Assembly (NCBI RefSeq): GCF_014633365.1
Contig: NC_068343.1
Coordinates: 30,783,307 to 30,847,306 of the forward strand
DNA: 64,000 nucleotides
Origin: Diospyros lotus
Taxonomy: Eukaryota; Streptophyta; Magnoliopsida; Ericales; Ebenaceae
Direction: 5' to 3'
In this document: piece after piece, positions 56,430 through 64,000 of the stretch
Position numbering within the stretch: the first letter of the stretch is position 1
Layout: the number at the start of each line of letters is the position of its first letter
The notes under the pieces: generated by a model
The model's input: only the letters and a program-made list of their open reading frames with translations
What the model was told of the DNA's origin: nothing
Databases searched by the model: none
Translations under genes and position numbers: made by a program

Positions 56430-59047
56430 TCTATGCCAGGAGGTGCTCCAGCTCCGGAGGAAGCGAACTCAAGGGGGCGCCACTGGGTTCATCCAACCCT
56501 TGTCTAATCGTTTGGATGGCCTCTATGATCCTGGAAGAATCCTCTGGATCAGGTACATAAGGATCCACAGTCCAGACAGGTTGGTCAGGTCATCTGCCAA
56601 GGCTACCTTTATATATTTGTTGGGGTCACATGAGTCGAGCTCATACTTTGGCCAATTAGGGGGATCAAATGAAGTCATTTTCAAAAACACCATTTCAGGA
56701 AATGACTCCCCAGGACGTCTGGATTCCAGGAGGCTACTGTGGCTAAGGTAAAAGCCTAGCTTGGAGAAGCAACTGACGTAGACTTCCTTCTGTTGAAAGC
56801 AATCATTAGAAAGCCGGTACACTTTCACTGCTTCTCGCGCGACCTCATTAATCTCTTGATGCCTACTTTCACCAAGATTGGTTATCTCCTGACCAGCCTG
56901 CGCCACTTGATCCTTGGAGTTGGCAAGAGACCTCCGAAGTTAGACGTTCTCCTCCCGAGCAATGGAAAATGAAGATGCCATCTCTTCATATGCTTGGCTC
57001 TGCCCCTCAGATTTTTCTTTCCATTTTTGAGCCTCAGATTCTGCTGATTGGCATCTTATGGTAAGGCCCTGAAGTTGGGTTTTGAGGCCTTCGACTTACG
57101 TGTGAAGGTCCGAACTGTCGAATTCTAAGTGTCGGACCTTCATATCCAGTACTTGCTCTTCCTCCTTCCATTGCCAGGACTTGTTCATCCACTGAGCAAT
57201 CTCTACCTCCTCACGGGCAATACACGCCCAATTCATTGCATTAATCGCCATGACACCCTTAGCACCCTACCATAAGAAAGTTTAAACAAGCAACTTTCAG
57301 AAGACTATAAAGAAAATAATAGAACATGAGTAAAAAAAAAAATGCTTACAATGGCCAGGTGGAGCTCAAAATCATCCATGTCATTAGGGGGTTTCGAAAA
57401 TAGTGGTCCTCGTCTCAAGGAAGAACGGTGGAGTACAACAAATGTGCCCTTATGCCACGCATGTTTATGGCATTCGTATCTAAAACCCCTGGGAGCACTA
57501 CAAATTCCTTGCCTCGTGCCCATCGGCCCTCCTTAAGATCAATGGCACCTTCAACTAGTGGAGGGAGCTCGGCAAATCTGGGCTCTATGCCTCGGAGATG
57601 TAACCTCTCCTCATTGTGTAGGACCCGACTCTCAGAACGCTGTGGGTTAACTATGCCTCTGCAAAATTTCCTACAACCAACAGCATGGGTTGCAATGATG
57701 GCCTATTGATCGAGACCAGAGGTAACCTCAATCTCTTGTCCTCCAGGGACCCCTGGAGTTGCATCGTAATGACCGATATACCCAGCGCCATCAGGGGCCC
57801 CACTCATAGCAATCGAGTGGTATCCTTCGTAAGGGAGTTCACCAGGCTCAAGGGGATATGTAGCTGGGGGAGGAGCCAATGGGGTGCCCTCAGGAGCTTC
57901 CAGTGGAGTAGGAGCAACGATCGGCTGGGAAGTGGATGAACCTTCCTTCCTCCGCTAACGCCGACTCCTTTTATAAGGACTGCGCACCTCACAAGTCTCA
58001 TCCGTCCCCTCAACAACAGGAGTCTCTGGAATGGTAGGAGCATCTTCAAGGGGGGAAAGATGTAGGTTGAAAAGGCCCATCACGCGTCGTACCCTCGATC
58101 ACCCTCTAGCGAGAAACTTGCATTGCCCACCTCATACCTACCAGGAAGTAGAGAAATTTGTGAATTAAGATTAACAAGAAAAAATAAATACAAAAGGAAA
58201 AGAAAAAGAGAGAAAGGAAGGCTTAAGCGCCTAGAAGAAAGTAGGAAGAAAGGTAATCAGAAGGATCCAAACCCTCAGGAGGAGACTGCTCCTGTGGAAT
58301 GACAACCCTTCATTCTACTTGGACATCAGCTGCTAGAGGAACTGAGGGCTGCAGGGGAAGCATCGAAGGGATCGTGTGCCTCGATGATTCTCCTACGTGG
58401 AGTACCCAACTAACCCTCCTCAACCGGTCCTTAGAGAGAAGGTCCAAGAGGCTTACTAGACCTCCATGCAAGAGTTGGTGCCACTCATCTCTATATCGAT
58501 CTCGAAGTTCAGGGATGGATAAAGAAATAATTGAGTTAGCCACTCAATCATCAAAGCCCCAACCTCAGGGGGCATACCATGTACCCGATGGGGGATCCAC
58601 TATGAACCAAAGAGTGTCAAAGTAGTGAGCCTTGGGTGGAATGCCTTCGAACAAGCAATCCTCGACATGCTCCCTATAAAGCATATACAAGTGATAATGG
58701 GACTGCCCTAGCCAAAAACAGTAAAAAGAAAGAAGAAGATCGACAGTGGGAGACACCCCTCTCTCGTGACATAAGACAAAAAAACCCGCCAACTGGGCCC
58801 AACCATTGGGATGTAGCTAAGCTGGGGCTAGACAGTTTTGACAGAGAAGCTATACACTGAAGGGGTGGAGCAAAAGGCGAAATCCTAAATGAAAACTTCT
58901 TTCGTGAACTGTCATACATCCCTCTGCAACGGTAATAGAACAAGATTCGCCCGGTTCGGTCAACCTAGAACCATAAGAGGAGGGTATGCGATAGTTGCTC
59001 GCTAATTGGGTAAGATCGTCAGTTGTTAAAGAGAAGCGCTTGCTCAT
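56430..59047 (-). pseudogene. Antisense ORF of the Tat element (putative gypsy-type transposon family, PF04195-like)
   Basis: On the minus strand an open start, MSKRFSLTTDDLTQL, runs into IPSSYGSRLTEPGE and HLGFRLLLHPF. After in-frame stops at about 58850 and 58808 it continues HPNGWAQLAGFFVLCHERG and VSPTVDLLLSFYCFWLG, to about 58565. This N-terminal pattern is that of the plant family annotated as putative gypsy type transposon. Pieces at 58310-58543, 57804-58049 and 56523-56906 (ending with a REAVKVYRLSNDCFQQKEVY stretch) look like its middle and C-terminal parts. It is encoded opposite to gag-pol, as reported for some Tat elements. Its function is unknown. Confidence 0.7.
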
Positions 59048-59249
59048 AAGAAATCGGCAAGCGTGTACGTCAAGATCTTGGGTACAAAAATAAACACCTA
59101 GATTCCACGGTCTTTGGAAAACAAAAAGGAAAACTCAAAAAAGGAAATAGACAAAACTCGAGGAATGAGAGGATCCTAAAGGATTTTAAGAAAAGAGGAA
59201 GGGAGTAAAGGAGCTAGCGACAACATGGCTCATAACACAAAAATCTTGT

Positions 59250-59945
59250 AACAAGTGAAGACTTACGGCAAAAGCTAGCGGCCACGAAGGCTAGAGGCAA
59301 GGGCTAGCGGTAGCTTGCGGTGGGCTTGTGGTAGGCTTGCAGTGGGCTTGCGACTAAGAGAAAGCATAGAGATACGTTGTGGTAGCCTCGCAGAAACTTG
59401 TGAGAATTTAAAGACTAAGGGACACAAGACTCGCGGCAAACTAGGAAGCCTCGCAGTAAAGTACTGAAACCTCGCAGCAACAAAAGGGAAGCCTCATGGC
59501 AGGTGCGGGGAGGCTCGCGGCAAGTGTGCAAAAGCTTAGTGCAAGTGCAAGTACGTGGCAACCTCGTGGCAACTTCATGGGAACCTCATGGCAACTTTGT
59601 CCAAACCTCACGGCAGGTGAGTAAAAAGCTAGCGTTAAGAAACGAAGCTCATGGCAGAGGCTTCGAAGTGTCATGACAAGCCAAAAGGCTCACAGCAAGA
59701 CAAGGAAGAAGAATCCCGAAGCAAGACTAGAGAAATCTTGTAAAAAGCTTACGAAAAAGAGGTCCTTAAGATGAGTAAAAAAGCACAGTAAATTTGTGCA
59801 GGGAGGGAAATTTATGGGAGTGCCGGAAGAACTAATGGGCGAGAAGTAAATTACCCCGCGAGTAATAACCAGGCTAGCGGCAGTGTGCCTCTAACCCCTA
59901 GCTTCTGATCAAAACTTTCTACTCTTCCATTTTGTTTAAAGACAA
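59250..59945 (+). repeat. Region rich in CTCGCGGCAA-type words upstream of the 3' LTR
   Basis: Between the antisense ORF and the polypurine tract there are more than a dozen variants of CTCGCGGCA, CTCGTGGCAAC and GCTAGCGGCA. The words are related to the U3 array of the same element's LTR. No gene seen. Confidence 0.55.
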
Positions 59946-59963
59946 AACAAAAGAGTAGGGGCA
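59946..59963 (+). other. Polypurine tract of the Tat element
   Basis: AACAAAAGAGTAGGGGCA lies immediately before the 3' LTR start TTGTTTTGCCGAGG. It is the expected second-strand primer of a plus-oriented element and fixes the 3' LTR start at 59965. Confidence 0.75.
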
Positions 59964-59964
59964 A

Positions 59965-60969
59965 TTGTTTTGCCGAGGAAATCGGGGGAAAAAATTAATT
60001 AAAAATTTTAAGAAGAAATATAGCCATTATCATCGCGCTGAAATGAAGCAAGTCGCAGAAGTGTGCCGTGAGCTACCGCGTCCATGTGTAGGAGCTCGTG
60101 GTAGTGTGCCGCAAGCATGTGCTACAAGTTTGTGGTAATGTGTTGAGCTGTAAGCTCACGGGACACTGCCGCAAGCCCCAGCCGCGAGAGCCTTGCAGTA
60201 AGCCCAGCCTCGCGGCCAGCCCCCTTATGGCAAACCTGACCTCGTAGCCAGCCCAGCACCAACCTTGCGGCTAAGCCTCTTGGGCTTGCCGCAAGGGCCT
60301 TACAGCCAAGCCTCTTGGACTTGCCCATGCACCATGCTGCAAGCCCCAACCGAGAGAGCCTTGCATTATCTTGCCCTTACGGTGCCGTGAGTCTCGCGAT
60401 AGGAAGCGTCTTCCAAGCAAGGCTAAAACTCCATTCAACAAATGCCACATGTCAACACCAAGAAGTCTTGAAAATCGCGCCCTATAAATACCTAGCAACA
60501 AGACAATGAATAGGACTTCCGATTTTGGTAAAAAATTTAACACATTGATTGCATTTTTCTACTATTTTCGTGAATAGTTATCTTAATCCGGTACTGACTT
60601 GGGCATTGGAGGGTCATCGCGGGCGAAGATTTGTGGCGAACCCTTGTGGCGAAAGAGCTAGTGGAAAAACCTTGTGGCAAAAAAGCTAGTAGTGAAGCCT
60701 TGTGGTCAAAGAGCTAGTGGCAAAACCTTGTGGCAAAAGACCTAGTGGCGAAGCCTTGTGGCGAAAGAGCTTATAGCGAAAACCTTGTGGTGAAGGAGCT
60801 TGTGGCGAAGACCTTGTAGCAAAGGAGCTTGTGGCAAAATTCTTGCGATGGGCATCTTAGTAGCGAACTCCCTTGAGGCAGCTTCTTTTACGATAACCTA
60901 ACTTCACCTGACACCAAGCTCGAGTGGACCCCATATCACAAATTTTAATTGTTGTATTTTTGGCAACAA
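59965..60969 (+). mobile_element. 3' LTR of the Tat element
   Basis: 1005 bp, TTGTTTTGCCGAGG to TTTTTGGCAACAA, uninterrupted. It contains the GCGGCA array (60050-60400), the TATA box TATAAATA (60483-60490) and the AAAGAGCTAGTGGC/CCTTGTGGC repeats (60640-60840). Many point differences from the 5' LTR indicate an old insertion. Confidence 0.85.
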
Positions 60970-62428
60970 TAGTACCCCAGATCAAAGTCATCAAGAACAA
61001 ATGTCTTTTATATTAAGATGTGTAGATATTTCAACAAGTCCAATAAAAATAGAAGAGTATTTTATAGATTTTTTAAAAGTGGATGATACATCTGGTCAAG
61101 GTATTTTTAATGTACTCACCAATAAAATAAAAAAATCTTGAACTTGATATAAATAGTATATGAGGACAAGGATATGATAATGGATATAATATAAAAGGTA
61201 AACAATAAGGTGTGCAAAAAAGATTATTAGATATAAATTCTAGAGTATTTTATATACCATGTGATTGTCACAGTCTTAATTTAGTTCTTTGTGATATGAC
61301 TAATTCATGTGCTGATGCTATGATATTTTTTGGAGTCACACAATGCATATACACATTATTTTCTTTTTTTACAAAACTATGAAAAATTTTACAAGATCAT
61401 GTTTTATATTTGACACTTAAGCCATTATCACAAACATGTTAGGAAAGTCGTATTGAAAGTGTTAAAGTAATAAAATTCCAAGCTCCACAACTAAGAGATG
61501 TTTTATATCAATTAATAGAAACTACTGAGGATCCTAAAACAAAAAGTGAAGCTATTTCTTTAGCAACACATGATTTTGAGAATTTGAATTTTTGTTAGGC
61601 ATGATTATTTGGTACGATATGTTGTTTGCTATTAATACAGTTAGTAAATATTTGTAAAATAAAGATATGGACATTGTTTTTGCAATAGATCACTTGAAAT
61701 GTCTTATTTCTTTTTCTAAAAACTATAGAGAAATTGGGTTTAAATCTTCTATGATTTCTGCTAAAGAGATTGAAGAGCAAATGAATATAGAACCAAAGTT
61801 TCATGAAAAATGTACAATAAGAAGAAATAAACAATTTGATGAGAATGAAAATGAGGAGATGAAATTATCTAGTTCAGAATCTTTTAGAATTAATTATTTT
61901 ACATATTTAGTTGATCATACTATTTCTTCTCTTTAAAATAGATATGAACAATTTAAAATTTATGAAGATAATTTTAGTTTTCTTTATAATGTAGAAAAGT
62001 TAAAATTGTTTGATGATGATAATTTGAAGATAAATTATTTAAATCTTGAAAATTTTCTAAAACATGATATGCTATCTAATATTGATGGTTTAGATTTAAT
62101 TTTAAAATTAAAAATTTAAAAAAAAAATTATAACTATAGAAATGAAAACACCACTTGCGATACTAAATTTTATAGAAAAGGTAATTTTTTTTCTAAATAC
62201 ATGGATAGGTTATAGAATATTATTAATCATTCATGTTACTATAATGTCAATAGAAATAAGTTTTTCAAAATTAAAATTAATAAAATCTTATTTATGTTTA
62301 ACTATGTCATAAAAAAGATTAAATAATTTGTTTATATTATTAATTAAAAAATATTTACCTTCTAAATTAGAATATGAAAAATTAATTAGTAATTTTGCAT
62401 CTGAAAAAGTAAGAAAAATAAATTTTTA
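60970..62428 (+). pseudogene. hAT transposase, C-terminal half (RNase H-like to dimerisation domain)
   Basis: Directly after the gypsy insertion the frame resumes with [16 protein letters not shown], continuing the IILDCT of the left half; this DCT-P junction is conserved in the family. Later pieces are TWYK and an open segment (61667-61936) with HLKCLISFSKNYREIGFK and RRNKQFDE. Near the end come IEISFSKLKLIKSYL and RLNNLFILLI, the hAT C-terminal dimerisation motif, ending at a stop at 62426-62428. Several stops break the frame. Confidence 0.78.
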
Positions 62429-62497
62429 ATATTTTTTAGAGGGCCACAAAATTAGTTACCGCCTAACCCCCCCCCCCATATGCTTGAGCTAGCCTTA

Positions 62498-63440
62498 CCT
62501 TATCCAAGCCCCAAATATTGAACTCAATCTCACGACATCTCACTGATCTCATTCAATCTATCTAGCATCGGAATAAGGACTAATGAATCCATCTTGCTCT
62601 TAAATTAAGATAAGGGGACTTGCCTCTTAACCAAAATTTTAGAATTGTTCATATACATTAATTTCTGAAAACTTCATGTAAACTACATAATTGATATATA
62701 AAACAATACAAATACACCATACTAACTAGTGCCTAATCTAAATAGTTTTATTTTTATTATTATTCTCGTCCTTCCTTATCTTTGACGTTTCTACCAAGTA
62801 AAACATGAAATAATATGTTATTGACTATCTTGGCAATTTACTTACACTTAAGCGGTAGGATGTTGAGCTAAATTGCTCCAATCAACCTATTGTATATTTT
62901 GATATTTAATAAAATATAATTTTAGTAAAATTATTTTTGGTATATTTAAATCTCCTAATGGATTTTTGATATGTCTTATGGTGGAAAACATATTTTAAGT
63001 ATTATTGTATTTTGTGTATCAAAATGAATCAAAAAATGTTATTTCTCTAAGTCTAGAAGATTAACACATTATAAGGGGACATATAAGAAAATATTTTCAT
63101 TTTGAAAAACTATATCTCGATATTTTAATAATTAATATTTATTGTTGTTAAAATAATTTTGAATGAAGTTTTTAAAAAATAGAAGATATATATTTTGAGG
63201 GTGGTAAAATCGCTAAATTCCGAATTTGTACTAAAATCAAAATTTTATTTTCTTATTATTATGGATTTTAATTTTCTAGATATTTTTATTGAATCCAAAT
63301 GGGGGGTACTTTTTTATTTACATTTACGTATTAAAGTAAATGGAAGATAAAATATAAATTAAAAAAAGTGTGGACATTAATGTAAATATGTTGTGATGTA
63401 TTCATGTTATGGATTGTATCATCAAGCAAATCTAATTTTT
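62498..63440. other. AT-rich sequence right of the hAT element, no feature seen
   Basis: It starts with the right copy of the CCTTATCC TSD. The rest is AT-rich, with no ORF of note, no terminal repeats and no recognisable protein similarity. It should be contiguous with the sequence left of 39187 before the hAT insertion. Confidence 0.6.
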
Positions 63441-63451
63441 CTAAAAATTTG

Positions 63452-63700
63452 GACTGAGAGTCGACTCCCTATAAGGGATAGTCAACTGTGTATTATGTAG
63501 AGTCGTGGTAGCTGAGAGTAGGTTTTGGCCAGTCGACTGGGAGTTAACTATAGGCCAATGAGAGTCGACTGTCGATTTCGAGAGTTGACTATAGGTGTCG
63601 TGGTCAACTGTCAGTTAGAACAGTTGACTGCCAGACTCCAACGGTTGGATTTTTCTAGCTGTTACAGATCCGTTGGAAGCCCAAGTATATATATCAAGAA
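63452..63700 (+). promoter_or_regulatory. LTR U3-like fragment with GTCGAC array, AACGG site and TATA
   Basis: Repeated GAGTCGACTC, CAGTCGACTG, AGTCAACTG and AGTTAACTAT variants fill 63452-63645. CTCCAACGGTTGG follows (63637-63649), then GTATATATATC (63685-63695). The order is the same as in the family S LTRs, but the sequence outside the motifs differs, so it is a related yet distinct family. The 65-codon ORF over it is not credible. LTR ends were not found. Confidence 0.5.
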
Positions 63701-63737
63701 GAGTTTTTTTGGAGAAGGCTAATGCACTATTAAGATA

Positions 63738-64000
63738 TAATGACCCGCCTGCCTCCCGAAACATCCGCTAGCATAGAAGGTCTGTGAAAGGGTCGCCATA
63801 AAGAGGCACCAAGACAAAAATCCATATGACACCCATTTCATTTCAATCTTTTAATTGGGCACATCAACCCATACATAACAAAATAACGAGAAGGGCACAA
63901 AAATTAAAATACATCAAATAAAACTTTTAGCCCTTCACTCTCAAAACAACCCCTAAGGACCATAGGCTTGGAGTGACTCTGTACAAATATCTACACCTAC
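63738..64000. other. Unassigned sequence at the right edge, possibly the start of another LTR
   Basis: TATAATGACCCGCCTGCCTC at about 63738 resembles the TGTAATGCCCCGCTCCCACC start of the solo LTR at 8384, and the base composition changes there. The window ends before a second end or TSD can be seen. Confidence 0.3.

Larger units (their letters stand above)
41347..60969 (+). mobile_element. Ty3/gypsy retrotransposon, Tat lineage, with LTRs, gag-pol, second RNase H and antisense ORF
   Basis: The two LTRs (41347-45935 and 59965-60969) are homologous; the left one is enlarged by nested solo LTRs. The primer-binding site is at about 45938, gag at 46210-47890 and protease at 47914-48576. RT, RNase H and a second RNase H follow, then integrase. 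After these come a tandem-repeat region, an antisense ORF and a polypurine tract. The near-TSD TTGTAC/TAGTAC flanks it inside the hAT transposase. The dual RNase H, the long 3' region and the antisense ORF point to the Tat group (relatives of Ogre, Retand and Grande). All ORFs are broken. Confidence 0.85.
39195..62497 (+). mobile_element. hAT DNA transposon, 8-bp TSD CCTTATCC, split by a gypsy element
   Basis: CCTTATCC occurs at 39187-39194 and 62498-62505, an exact 8-bp TSD as expected for hAT. The termini CAAAGCCAGCTTAAGGCAT and, read inward from the right, TAAGGCTAGCTCAAGCAT form imperfect terminal inverted repeats. Just inside each end is a run of 11 G reading inward (39247-39257; 62467-62477 as C). 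Removing the 19.6-kb gypsy insertion leaves about 3.7 kb, a normal autonomous hAT size, with a decayed transposase. Confidence 0.85.

Noticed and set aside
56443..58860. Plus-strand ORFs between integrase and the 3' LTR
   Set aside because: The minus strand shows the family pattern in this region; the plus frames have none.

Overview
This is plant nuclear DNA, most likely from a eudicot. It is AT-rich and packed with nested plant LTR retrotransposons. It holds one recognisable host gene, a MET1-type DNA (cytosine-5) methyltransferase on the minus strand (25560-38361) with plant-type introns. I cannot name the species from the sequence alone.

Left part (1-25500): a stack of retrotransposon remnants. 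A Ty1/copia element on the minus strand (about 193-14270) keeps two LTRs, a primer-binding site and a broken gag. Its LTRs were used as landing pads by at least six further LTR insertions. Most of these are solo LTRs whose target-site duplications (TSDs) can be read directly: TTAAC, ATGTT, ATATA and CCAAT. Further right are an unassigned LTR-like stretch (14277-16580), a solo LTR with TSD GTTGG (16878-18282), a decayed Ty3/gypsy pol (18630-19600) and AT-rich or unassigned sequence up to 25.5 kb.

Middle (25560-38600): the MET1 gene. I can place 12 coding exons with GT-AG junctions. They encode about 1566 residues in the order N-terminal basic region, two RFTS domains, acidic linker, two BAH domains and a complete catalytic domain. 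There are two oddities. One is a single-base frame break in exon 2. The other is a 5.2-kb last intron that separates the final 47 residues (motif X) from the rest. Upstream of the ATG lie two E2F-type sites, a TATA box and a pyrimidine patch.

Right part (39195-62497): a four-level nest that can be resolved from TSDs. A hAT DNA transposon (8-bp TSD CCTTATCC) is split by a Tat-lineage Ty3/gypsy element of about 19.6 kb. That element carries a second RNase H, an antisense ORF and 3' tandem repeats. It is itself interrupted by two solo LTRs of one family (42015-45556 and 51608-53762) and by a complete Cassandra TRIM element with 5S rRNA-like LTRs (50851-51474). The first of these solo LTRs contains yet another solo LTR (42912-44192).

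The most interesting general signal is in the LTR promoters. Several unrelated LTR families each carry an array of their own short palindromic or near-palindromic motif immediately upstream of the TATA box, often at about 22-23 bp spacing. In one family the array is followed by sites matching the MSA (MYB3R, G2/M) consensus.
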